Shown here: positions 47,889-58,330 of the stretch, in pieces
Layout: every line of letters begins with the position of its first letter
Numbering within the stretch: the stretch's first letter is position 1
Origin: Botrytis cinerea B05.10
Lineage: Eukaryota; Ascomycota; Leotiomycetes; Helotiales; Sclerotiniaceae
Assembly: GCF_000143535.2 (NCBI RefSeq)
Contig: NC_037311.1
Coordinates: 310,001-374,000 of the forward strand
Length of the DNA: 64,000 nucleotides
Direction: 5' to 3'
Notes under the pieces: generated by a model
The model's input: only the letters and a program-made list of their open reading frames with translations
Database searches by the model: none
What the model was told of the DNA's origin: nothing
Translations under genes and position numbers: made by a program

Positions 47889-49442
47889 GAGGGGGAGGGT
47901 GTGGATTTGACAGTGGGTTGTGATAGAGAAGAATGAACAATGACCTGGGATACGAAGATCTGGTGTCTGTTGTGAGAAGGAGAGATAAGAGGAGAGCTTG
48001 AGGGGGGGGGACTGTATATTAGTCGATATGGATGGTGTGAATGGTGTGAATGGTGTGAATAGTGTGAATCGTATGAATCGTATGAATCGTGTAGCTCAAC
48101 AAACGTCTATGATGGAAAATGGCGGATGATAACATTGACCCTCAAACCATCTTGGCAGACAGGAAGACAAGAAGGAACAGATGCAGTAAAGACTACATCC
48201 TGTACCAAGGGAGTGTCGGAACCGACAGTCATTAGAGAATCCGAGCAGTCGAAGATTAAGGAGGATCTAAGATTCCGCATCCTCGACTATGATTGGCGAA
48301 GTCACGGGTGAGCTTCGGAAATGGTTCGTTCACGTTCACGTTCACGTTATCATTTGAGGGTCGTCTCAAGGGCATACCAGGGTTTGAAACATTGATGAAA
48401 ATTGAGTTTGCCATTTAAATAGTCTGGAAGAATAATCTCCCTCGTCTTGTTGTCTCATCGTCTCCGTATTCAAGATTCCCCATGGATCAGATCAGATTCA
48501 TTTGACGGACGATGTCGTTGGTAGAGATATCGCGTCAATGGTAGAAGAGTCCGTAACGGCTCCACGTGCCCTTTCCGGCGTCGTGGTAAATGCCCGCCCA
48601 ACTGGGTTCCTCCACGCGAAATGCACGAAACTGCACGAAACTACACCAAGCCACACCAAACCACACAAAACCATACACAACATTGACAACGCTACCATTG
48701 ACAGCAAGAATGCGACATCTTGGTGATTTCCCATAATTGTTTGGCCAGCAGCATTCTCTTCCAATCGCTGGATTCCATCCATCACGTCTTCTTAATGTGC
48801 TTACGTTTTCCGCATACTGGGCGAGGATTTAACCTTAACCTCGCCTTCGTCAAATCCTTCTCTGGCCATGTTACATTCGCAGGAAGCATGTACAATCTTC
48901 TATTTCCACGTGTGTGACTTCGAAATTACTTCATATGCCAGTCTGTCTTGAAGCCATGATTGTTCCAAAGCCAAGGGTTACCCTAACTCCGGGGCCTACG
49001 CCACCTCCATAATCCAGCCATACGTGCAATTTCCACCGTTATCGCCTGGTCAACATCGGATGCGTTTGTCCGTTTCTCCAATCTCGTGTGAAAGCTTACC
49101 CTATGCCTTATGGACTTGACAAAGTTTCAAATATATGGATACGAAGATACTGAATGTGCACCAGAATCAATACGTACCAGCAAAACAAACTTTCGCTTGC
49201 AAGTCGTCGTCGCGCTTGCAATCAATTAGAGTTTTCGAAAGTGGATTGAAAGTCGAGACTTCGATCGATTCGGAATATATTCAAGAGAAAATATCCTCAA
49301 AATTAGACTCCTGAATTTTCAAATCGGGCACATGGGAGGGTCTGTCGAAGACCCTTTGCTTTAGATTGCGCTGCTGGCGGAATATAATTCACCTGGGTGG
49401 AATTCACTTTTTCATGGCCACACATTTTATCATTCGGTCGTC
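47889..49442. other. Intergenic, 1.55 kb
   Basis: No gene supported. Contains the 9-bp tandem repeat listed below, a CACGTT triplet (48331-48350) and repeated CACACCAAACCACA-type runs near 48644-48680. Confidence 0.5.
48029..48091 (+). repeat. 9-bp tandem repeat (GAATGGTGT-type), about seven units
   Basis: Seven contiguous units; the first four read ATGGTGTGA/AGTGTGA and the last three change to CGTATGAAT. Located downstream of the methyltransferase gene. Confidence 0.75.
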
Positions 49443-52075
49443 ATGGCAGGCCGAAGGACTTCTTACCCCATGAGTTCCAATCATTATGTGCCTATGGCCA
49501 ATCACAATCACGAGGCCTCAGATTTGCAGGATGTCATCGAAATGAAGGATCAAGCAAAGGAATCGCACTATCTTCCCAAAACAGACCACGATCAAGAAAC
49601 CTCATATACTTTCCATGCAATCGAAATGGAGGAGGATCAAAGAATCAAATCGCATGACTTTCCCAAGACAAGTCATGATCAAGATACTTCGTATGCTTTC
49701 CATACGATTGAAATGGAAGACGAAGAGAAAAGACCATATCCCATTCGAATGGATTCGCTACAGTCAACCCATTCTACGAAATCTGAGCATTCCGAGACTG
49801 GAAGAAGTCAGACAACAATCAGACCGTTCGACACACAAGAAGCTGTCTTGGTGGGAAGTTCGGAACCAAGTCACCATCCTCATGATGGCATTTTCTGGCG
49901 CTCACCAATTTTGATGGGTGGGAATTTATTCATTGGAATTATTGCTAGTATTGCTCACCATGTATTCTATAGTTGCATGGTAGGAAAACAAGTTGGAGAC
50001 GATTTTTCTCAACAGTGGACTTTGAGGTAAGTTCTTTTGATTGCATCAGCATCTCAGCAACACTTCTCACTTTCCACCCCTCACCTCTCACCTCTCACCT
50101 CTCATATAGAGATAACTGGACTAACACAAAAACTTAGATATGGAACAACCTTTGCTTTTGTTTCACAAGTCTGTCTTGTAAGCTCGGTTGGATTTGCTTA
50201 TACACAATGGCTTTGGAAATCCTTATACCATAAGGATACTAAAGTTTCTGTCAACTGTCTTGATGCTGCTTTTGTTGCCGATACATCTGTTTTATCAATT
50301 TTGAATACAGAGATGCTTTGGAAACTTAAATTGGGGTCTTTACTTGCGGTAGTTGCATGGTTAGTCTATTTTGATCTTGTTATACTTGGCATATTTCAAT
50401 CTTACCTTGGCCTGCTCTGTCTCGTCATCTTTACTCTCTTTTCAATTGAGCTTGAGTGGTCAAGCCACGAAATTACAACAGGCTATTATGAAACCTTTAT
50501 ACTCATTCTGGTACAGGACTTTACCCATTGGCTCTTTGCTTACTCCTGGTACACTCTACGTCGTACCCAGTACTAAATCCATTCATACGCACGCCAATGT
50601 CTCTTCCCTCGATATGTATGGACCTGATCAACCTGCAAGATTCACATACTCGGCGCCTATGAATGTTACAGATGATAGACAGAACGAACTATTCCTTGGC
50701 CCACGAACAATCATTACACGTTTATCAACTGCCACTGCAACACAAGGAGAAATCCTTCCAATCAATGCACCCTTCTCAAACGCAACATATGATGTGCAAT
50801 TTTACGGGCCTATTGTCAAATGTAAAGAAGCTGATTCAGCTACTGCCACGATCATACAAAGCCTTCGAGATGAATCTGTCGCCAATATCACAGGATCAAT
50901 TACAGAAGTGGCAAATTATTATTACGCCTTTGTTCCTAACCTAGGAAATTATGGCAACAGCTCATTACCAAACAATGGAGTTACAGTAATTCCTCAATCC
51001 CGACTTCAACAACCTCAGAATGCTTCAAATGAACTTTGGATGGCCTACTCACGATACACTCGGTCAAAATCCTTCGAAACAGAAAATCACTACACTGTCT
51101 GTACACTTCACAACGCATCCTACAATATCAACATTAATTTTGAAGAAGGAATCCAAACCGTCACATCAAAATCTCTCTCCGTCCTTAACTCAGTCCCCTA
51201 TCCCGATATTAACACTCCCGTCTCCAACTCACTCATGGTTCAACATGCATACTCTGCTTATATGTGGTCAATTGCGGATTTGATGGTTGGCACGATGGGC
51301 ATCTTCCAAGCTGCTCCTGCGGCTACTGGTCTTCCATCTACATATTTCTCAGAAATCACAACGCAGATTGCTCATACGTCCTTACTTGGTAGTTCGGATT
51401 TAGATGCTTTTTTCGAACGAAAGAGTAACGATCCATTGGGTAACAATAATACGGCGGTTAGTGATCAGAGAGCACAGGATATTAGTTTGGCGGGAAATGC
51501 CACCCTGGAAGAGTTGGTGGAAGAATTGGCCTGGAATGTTACCTGTGGGTTTATGAATAGTAACTTGTTGTCGTAAGTTTTTCTTTTCATTATTTTATCA
51601 AATTTCTACTAGAAAGAAAAAATAACTAAGTCATATAAATAGTCCCATGGTAAATACTTCAGTCCTCTCCACAACTTCTATAAACATCTACGCCTACCAT
51701 TGTTCGACTCTTCTCCTATCCTATGGTATAGCAATATTTGTAGCACTTATTGCAAATTCTCTGGGTGCATACGCATATCATATAAACGGACGTTCGCATA
51801 ATAAGAGTTTCTCGGCAATCTTGGCAGCGACGAGAGATAGTGAATTTGGAAGATTATTACCTGGTGGAGTGAGAGGAAAGATTCCATTACCCGAATGGGT
51901 ATTGGAGACGCAGTTAAGATTTGTGGATGTAGATGGGGGTGGAGTTGATGAGTGTGGAATGGGTGGGAAGAAGGGAGGAGGGAGAGAGTTCAGAGTTGTG
52001 GGGATGAGGAAAGGATATGAGGCGAGAAGGAAGGATGATTTGGGGGCGTATTTCCGGAGAGGTAATGGCTTATGA
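49443..52075 (+). CDS. Fungal multi-pass membrane protein ('formylmethionine deformylase-like' family)
   Basis: Four exons: 49443-50026, 50138-50359, 50517-51572, 51643-52075; 764 residues. N-terminal ~140 residues are hydrophilic and hold three degenerate ~30-residue repeats (core DHDQETSYTFHAIEME). Membrane segments come next: FWRSPILMGGNLFIGIIASI, TTFAFVSQVCLVSSVGFAYTQW, KLGSLLAVVAWTLPIGSLLTPG. A large extracytoplasmic domain of about 340 residues with many N-glycosylation sequons follows (NVTD, NATY, NITG, NASN, NASY, NATL, NVTC), then a final membrane helix (LLLSYGIAIFVALIANSLGA) and a short basic tail. The layout matches a large fungal family that databases often label formylmethionine deformylase-like. 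The label has no catalytic basis here (no HEXXH). Function unknown; perhaps a surface protein. Confidence 0.82.
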
Positions 52076-52854
52076 TTTGGGATTGGTATGCATGGTATTT
52101 TAAATTTTAACGTTTTTTCAGCGATGGAGTTGGGGTTGGGAGGAGGAAAATCAAAGTACAGTATCCTGGGGTTTCTGATACTTGCACAGGAGCTATAGGA
52201 GTTAATTATCTGAGTCGTCTAGATAGATGGATAGATTCACTGTGAACTTATGTAATGAAATTAAAATGACTAAGTTGTATAGTCTTCACGAATAATATCA
52301 TTTTCTTGAACGGGAGATTGTTTATAGGTGTATGAAATATGTATGAATGGAAGGATATTTCAGACGAAATAATCGAATTCATCTAATGTAGCCGGCTGAG
52401 CTATACGTGTCTATAATAATGAATGAAAGTACTCAAGTAGATGAGGTCATTAGTCGCTGTTAATGTCGAACTATTTTACCCTTTACCTCTAAAAATACCC
52501 TTCAAGTGGCTGAACAGTTCGTAACGCCACTCCCACCCTACGCCACATTTTGCTATGACGTTTCGGGAAGGGGCACACGAGACCTCGGTCCGTTCCAAAG
52601 TAATGCCCAAAACTTTCCCATAATTTTATTCCTACCAAGTTTTTGCTCACATTAATATAATATAGAAGTCATTCACATAGCTCAATATTTAGATTTATAG
52701 ATTTCTGAATAGATTCACATTTTCATTCTTTTTCCTCATAAATATCGCAACAGTGTCTTCATTTCCTAAGAACATTCTTCATTCTATCGCCAAACTCCCT
52801 TTGCGACTGCGATTGCCACTTGCTCCCAACAGAACAGCATCACCACCACCACAA
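52076..52854. other. Intergenic, 0.8 kb
   Basis: Promoter and leader of the esterase gene. The frame before 52855 is open back to a TAG at 52690 but contains no ATG, so an upstream exon cannot be excluded. Confidence 0.5.
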
Positions 52855-54558
52855 ATGACATCTTACTTCTCACGACTAAGTCCAATTCCAGGATTTCCAG
52901 AATATACTGGACCTCATAAAGTCGGAACCATTGATGTTGAGATTCCTATTTCAGAACTCGATTCTCCAGCCCAGATACCAAGCAATGCAGGAAATATTCC
53001 AACAATTCAATATCGAATCTTTTACCCATGCGAAACGGAAACAAAACATAAGGCAAAGAGTGTAAATTGGATACCTACACCCCAAAGAGATTATATAAGT
53101 GCATATTCGAGATTTTTGGGTGCTGGCAGTACATTGGCAGAGGTTATCTCGTAAGTCAAGGCGATTCTTGGGATAAAGGACAAATGCTGATATTTTGCGT
53201 ATAACAGATATTTCCCAAGATTACTTCATTATGTTACAATTCCAGTTCGCAAGAATGCGCCTCTTCTAGAACCCAAGACAAGTAATGATCGTTGGCCCGT
53301 TATGATATTTTCGCACGGGTTGGGTGGTTCAAGAAATGCGTATTCGCACATTGTAGGATCAGTGGCGAGCCATGGGATGATAGTCATTGCACCGGAACAT
53401 CGTGATGGTTCAACCCCTATATCCTACATTCGAGAACCACCATCCGAGTCCTCGACGGAAAATGAAAAACATTCCAAGAAACAAGCCAAGAAAACGATCG
53501 ACTATGTCAAATTATCACATACACCGAGTCCTGAAGTCGAGGAAGGAAGAAATGAACAATTGAAGATTCGACTTTGGGAGATGGGATTGATTCATGACAG
53601 TCTATTGAAATTGGATGAGGGAAAGAAAATGACGAACCTCAATACATCTTCGACTTCGTTATCTATATTCAAAGATAAGATGAATGTTCATGAACCTGGG
53701 AAGATCACTTTCGCAGGTCATTCTTTCGGTGCAGCAACAGTGGTTCAATTCATCAAATCAGTCTTCTATGCCCCTGAAGTTTCTTCCGCTCCGAAATCGT
53801 ATAAACCTGTTTATGAACCATCTCCAAATTCGCCCATATGTTCTCAAATCACACCGAACAATCCAGTCGTACTTTTAGATTGTTGGTGTTTCCCACTTCG
53901 CTCACAAGCAACTCGCTGGTTATGGGATCATCCTCTTCCATCATACGCTCCCTCTGGGCCTGGTGGTTCTGCAATTCTCGCTGTCGAATCCCAAGCCTTC
54001 TACAAATGGACCGAACATTTCAACGCTACTAAACGACTTCTTTCCGCCGACCCATCCTCTCATCATCCATCCAGTGATGGAAAATCAGAACCACACTTTT
54101 ATTATCCTACTTCGAGTGCGCATCTTAGTCAATCAGATTTTGGCGTTCTTTTTCCATGGGTCACGAAAAAGGTTTTCGCGGCAGAGGAACCAGAGAGGAT
54201 CATGAAATTAAATGTTAGAGCGATTATGCAACTACTTAGGGAAAGAGGTGTAGAAGTGGGAAAAACTTGTAAAGAAGATCTGGAATTGGATAAAGGGGAA
54301 GTGGATACAGACAACGATTTGAAGATCTTTGGAAAGGATGGGGGAGTTAGAGGGTGGAATTGGTTGAGTGTTTATGATAATGCAGAGACAGGAAAGTTAG
54401 ATGAGGGAGAGGAATCGGAAATCACGGATAAAAAGTTGGATGGAAAACAAGTTGAGGTTGGAAAGGAAGAGGGAAGTGGTGAGAAAAATATTGATGTGGA
54501 ACCTGCGGATGTGGTCATGACAAATGAAGTTGCCGCGGGCACGGAGTCAAAACTGTGA
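52855..54558 (+). CDS. Platelet-activating-factor acetylhydrolase-like esterase (isoform II fold)
   Basis: Two exons, 52855-53150 and 53208-54558; 548 residues. An alpha/beta-hydrolase of the PAF-AH II (plasma/PLA2 group VII) type. YFSRLSPIPGFPEYTGPHKV opens it, then IQYRIFYPCE. The oxyanion region is WPVMIFSHGLGGSRNAYSHI and VIAPEHRDGS follows. The nucleophile elbow is GHSFGA (Ser), and PVVLLDCWCFPL supplies the Asp. The His is probably in SSAHLSQSDFGVLFPW. Hydrolyses short or oxidised acyl chains of phospholipids by family analogy; substrate unproven. There is no clear signal peptide from this start, so it is probably cytosolic. The C-terminal ~100 residues are an acidic, Glu/Lys-rich tail (EEGSGEKNIDVEP) beyond the hydrolase core. 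Confidence 0.88.
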
Positions 54559-55566
54559 GAAGCAACTTCGGGAGATTACCCAGTTAGTCTTGTGACACAT
54601 GAACTTCTGGTGGCTGGTTTTTGGAGAGATATTTTTGAGGGCGTTTAGATTCCATGAAGCCGTTTCTTTTGATTTATATTACTTGGGTTGGACCACAATT
54701 GATTTCGGCGCTGGCGTTTGAGAGGGAGACAAACAAGGATCTGCAAAGATAGAGATGATAAAGGGGTATGAATAGAGATCTTACTATAAATCAGATAGAA
54801 TAGAACCAAAGAATAGACTGCATACAATAGATTACATGAATCAAAATGTCATGAAGACACTATACCTACGAGACGATTATTCCGCAATGTGTAACTGATG
54901 GAGTCGTATCTAAGTAGGTATGATCCGTTAACTCGAGAAATGATCTGCTCAAATCATGGCTTAAACATTTAGGTCAATGACATCTCACAATCCGTACTGG
55001 AGATGGAGATCCTATCCCAATTTGAGATGCTAAGATTCTTGGCACCTCATATCTAACAAGTTTGTAAATTGGAGAGAATTAAAGAAGGGTTTCCTCTCCA
55101 GTCTACACTGCGTATTTGTGCTCTGGTAACATATATAGCTTTCTGTAGATCTCGCGGGAGAGAAACCACTGCGTTCTCGGCTGCATGGAGAATGATTCTT
55201 TGGAGGTCTTGGCGCGGTGGTTTTCTCGCCAGGTGTAGAAGCGCGGGTGCGGGTATGTGTGCATTGTTAGTGTATTTCTTGGTGAAGATGAAGATGAAGA
55301 TGAGGGGGGGGGGACTTACCGAAAATCACGCGCAAAAGTTGGGGAGAAGAAGAAAGAAAGAAAAAAAGAAAAAGAGGAAAAGAGGTGGAAAAAGTTCGAT
55401 TCGTGATCACTTAGCTTCTCGTGTGAGAATTTCCAGCTGGCACCAGCGGGGAGGTGTGATCAAAGCCAGCCGCCCTATTGACGAATTAGCAGTTAGCGGA
55501 GAGGGATACTTATCTTGTCCGTTGGAAAATAGGGGGGGGTTGGCGCTGCTGGAGTGGGATGTGTCC

Positions 55567-55700
55567 TGTGTCCATGGGGAAAGAGGGAGAGGTGGGAAAA
55601 GGGGAAAAATCGCTGATGGAGCTGGATGTGTCCATGGGGAAAGGAGGAGAGGAGGGAAAAGGGAAAAATCGCTGATGGAGCTGGATGTGTCCATGGGGAA
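55567..55700 (+). repeat. Tandem 59-60-bp purine-rich repeat, 2.3 units
   Basis: The segment starting TGTCCATGGGGAAAG recurs at 55569, 55629 and 55688, each followed by a GGAGAGG/GGAAAAG tract and ATCGCTGATGGAGCTGGA. The first two units are nearly identical. Confidence 0.8.
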
Positions 55701-56137
55701 AAAAGAAAAAGAGAAAGAAGAAAAAAAATGTTAGGTGGGAAAATATCGCTAAGGGAGCCCCAGGGGGGCTCGATGAAAAAAAGAAAAAGGCAAAAAAGCA
55801 AAAAAAGCAAAAGGGTATATAGATTAGATTCGCTGGTGGAAGGATATCCACGGTGTGATTTTTTGTTTGTAAAGGTTGTTGGCATGTAAGAAAGGAAAAA
55901 AGACCCAGAGAGATAGATGGAAAGGAAAAGAAAAAAGGAAAAAGGAAAAAAAAAAAATCTGGAAAAAATCCAGATGGGACAAAAAAAAGAGAAAAAAAAA
56001 ACTCCAGGCGCCGAAGTAAGAACAAAGGGAATGTTTTGGTGATTGTTTATTATTTTGAAATTTTTTTGGGTGCCGGATGGCGTTTTTTTTTAATTTAATT
56101 TTATTTTATTGTATTGTATGTGTGTATCTTCTGTTAG

Positions 56138-56170
56138 CAGCAGAAGAAGAAGAAGAAGAAGAAGAAGAAG
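56138..56170 (+). repeat. GAA/CAG-type trinucleotide microsatellite
   Basis: GCAGCA followed by about nine GAA units, located 36 bp past the stop codon of the minus-strand small gene. Confidence 0.85.
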
Positions 56171-56205
56171 GGGGAAAAAATGAATGTGGAGAGAGAGATG
56201 GGGGA

Positions 56206-56448
56206 TTAGTCCACCTCGCAGAGCCATCCGGCTAGCTCTGCTCTCATGCTCTCGAAGACCCAGAGGGGTTTGAATCCTACTGGGAGGATGGAGGAGCCGC
56301 ATGTGCTGCTGGCTGGGTTAGGATATTCAAAGGAGGGGAGGAGGGGATGGGGCGACGTAGCTGGTTGGTCTTCTTGCTTGGGCTTGGCCCAGGCGAAATA
56401 GACCGAAGCGTATCGGTCGAAGTGGGAGATGGTGATGGAGGGAGACAT
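56206..56448 (-). CDS. Small hypothetical protein with strong promoter and leader signals
   Basis: 80 residues, MSPSITISHFDRYASVYFAW...LAGWLCEVD; not recognised. It has no signal peptide, two Cys residues, and many aromatics and prolines. Support for coding: the ATG sits in a good fungal context (CCGCCATGTC). The leader upstream is CA/CT-rich with a (CCA)n run, as in highly expressed fungal genes. A TATA-like box lies about 170 bp upstream (56619-56628). The frame has no known homologue in my memory, so function cannot be assigned. The coding stretch is short, hence moderate confidence. Confidence 0.5.
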   Translation of the reverse strand: MSPSITISHFDRYASVYFAWAKPKQEDQPATSPHPLLPSFEYPNPASSTCGSSILPVGFKPLWVFESMRAELAGWLCEVD

Positions 56449-56618
56449 GGCGGATGTGGTGGTGGTGGTGGTGGTGGTGAAATAAAATGAAAAAGTTGAA
56501 GTGGTTGAAAGTGTGAGTGTGAGTGTGTGTTTGAATTTGAGCTTGAAAAAGTTTTGATTGTAAAAAAAGTAAAGCGTTTTCGTACGAGGAAGAGAAGAGG
56601 ATTGTAAGGGAAGAGCCC

Positions 56619-56628
56619 ATTATATAGG
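56619..56628 (-). promoter_or_regulatory. TATA-like box for the 80-residue gene
   Basis: CCTATATAAT on the minus strand, about 170 nt before the ATG at 56448, with a pyrimidine-rich leader between. Confidence 0.4.
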
Positions 56629-56868
56629 GAAAACATCGCACTTCTTTCACTAGTGTATTCTCATGTCCTTCGGAGTCTTGCGGGGGCTAATTGAAAGGTA
56701 ACGCTCATGACGTCGCTAATTTAGGGCAAATGCTTTTGATCGTTGGAGCCCCGCGCTAGATCTACAAGCTAGTTGTAGATCATACGAAAAGTTTGATGTA
56801 TCAATCCATCAGGTTCGGGTAATTAGCTTATTTGAGAACATGAGATGACTTGAGATATTGAACTACTA

Positions 56869-57084
56869 TGAAATGCTGTACTGCTTTGGTATGTTTGATC
56901 TACATAAAAGACTGAATTCAATCTAGACATTTGATTAGTATGAAATGTTGTACTGCTTTCGAACATTCAAATCAAGTGAAGGACTGATTTCAGTCTAGAC
57001 AATGAATTATTGTGAAATGCTGTACTACTGTGGAACATTTAAACTACGGGAAAGACTGAACTCAATCCAGACATTGAACCAATG
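56869..57084 (+). repeat. 72-bp tandem repeat, three units
   Basis: Exact 72-bp period: units begin TGAAATGCTGTACTGCTTTG at 56869, TGAAATGTTGTACTGCTTTC at 56941 and TGAAATGCTGTACTACTGTG at 57013. Each contains an AGACTGAATTCAATCTAGAC-type segment. The units are clearly diverged. A decayed part-unit follows (GAGATGTTGTATTCTTTCC near 57105). Confidence 0.85.
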
Positions 57085-57239
57085 TTAAGATTTCTGTTAA
57101 CGTGAGATGTTGTATTCTTTCCAGATATTGAATTCATTCGCAACAATCACAACTCAAATTTTGTAGGCGTCACTATGCCTTCACATCATCGTAAGTCACT
57201 TTTACCTAGGTGCTAAGGGTTCATCGTACCAGTAGTAAG

Positions 57240-57327
57240 TCGCACTAGCAGTCAACGACGCTAGGATCTAATCGCGCTAGCATTAACTCCCACTAATTGT
57301 AGATCGCACTAGCAGTCAAGCACGCTA
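57240..57327 (+). repeat. 24-bp direct repeat, two copies
   Basis: TCGCACTAGCAGTCAA followed by CGACGCTA at 57240-57263, and the same 16 bases followed by GCACGCTA at 57304-57327. A third partial TCGCGCTAGCA lies between them, and GTGCTAGTGA/TTGCTAGTGA near 57588. Confidence 0.75.
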
Positions 57328-58330
57328 AATGATTTAGTTCCGAAAATTCCATCACAAACCCAAAAGTACATAACACCAGCCCTAACGCGCGGCCCTAAAC
57401 CTCAATCATCTTCATTAACACCATTGAATCTAACCTCAACAGTAATTTACATCGACCATCTTATTGTACATCAATGACTTGTAGAATGCGACAGAAGGTA
57501 GTAGATGAAAATTCGAGAACTCAAACGAATTCTCTCGATGTACATCACAACTAGTAATGTGTGTGCGCTTCGGAACGCGTGCTAGTGAGTTTGCTAGTGA
57601 TTATGCGTATGAAGTTACGAGAAAAAAAAAAGTAAATACTGACGTCTGCTAGAAGTGTCATTTTTCACGTGGGATGCATCTGTACGACGCTCTCAACGAC
57701 GCAATGAAAGAGATGAGAGTGATCTGAATTTGGCAGCGAAGAAGTACACTCTGAAGAGATCATGAGATTTTCAATCTTTAGATAAATAAACGTAGATGTA
57801 ATTGAATCGCCTGCAATGCGATTTTGGTACCGCAAAATTTTGCTTCAATCTTGCTAGGGATTAAGGATATCGATTTGCTTCTTGTTTAACCGAAGAAAAC
57901 ATCATCTGATGCACAATATTGATGGCTCCTGAAGTTGTTGGACTTGAAGCTCCTCGGATACATATAAAATATCCTTATATACCTGGCAATTCGTAGAGAT
58001 TCGTGAAAAAAAAAGAGAATGGGTAGTATTAGTCAAGAATATGTTTAGATCTGAAAAGACTGAGAAGCAGAAATATCGAAGTAAATTTCACCGCTATGCT
58101 CGTGTCATACAAGGAAGTAGATGTAGGTACCCTCAGCTGCAGAGTTACAAGCAGAGTATTGATTTTATCATTGAGAAAGAAGATAGAAATTTTGACCTGA
58201 GAATCAGCGCGCTTTTACTTGTATTATGAGCGTACATATCATTACAAAGTTCTTCAAACCACCGCATACTCAAATCCTCGAACAATAATGAAATCAGTAC
58301 CAGAGATAGAGAATGAAGACTTTGAAAAAT

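Larger units (their letters stand above)
54559..56205. other. Intergenic low-complexity region with strand-asymmetric purine tract
   Basis: No convincing gene. From about 55270 to 56010 the plus strand is dominated by A and G (AAAGAAAGAAAAAAAGAAAA type runs). It includes the 60-bp repeat and the GAA microsatellite listed below. The 221-codon frame at 55069-55734 is a by-product of this composition. Confidence 0.55.
56449..58330. other. Intergenic, 1.9 kb, with tandem repeats
   Basis: Leader and promoter of the small gene at one end and the 3' region of the ABC gene at the other. Between them lie only the repeats listed separately and AT-rich sequence. No ORF with coding character; the frame at 58041-58229 is not supported. 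Confidence 0.5.

Noticed and set aside
52753..52854. Extension of the esterase frame to a GTG
   Set aside because: No ATG in the extension; nuclear fungal genes start at ATG. An upstream exon remains possible.
55069..55734. 221-codon frame, Lys/Glu/Gly-rich
   Set aside because: Product of the purine-rich repeat; the opposite strand is equally open in two frames.
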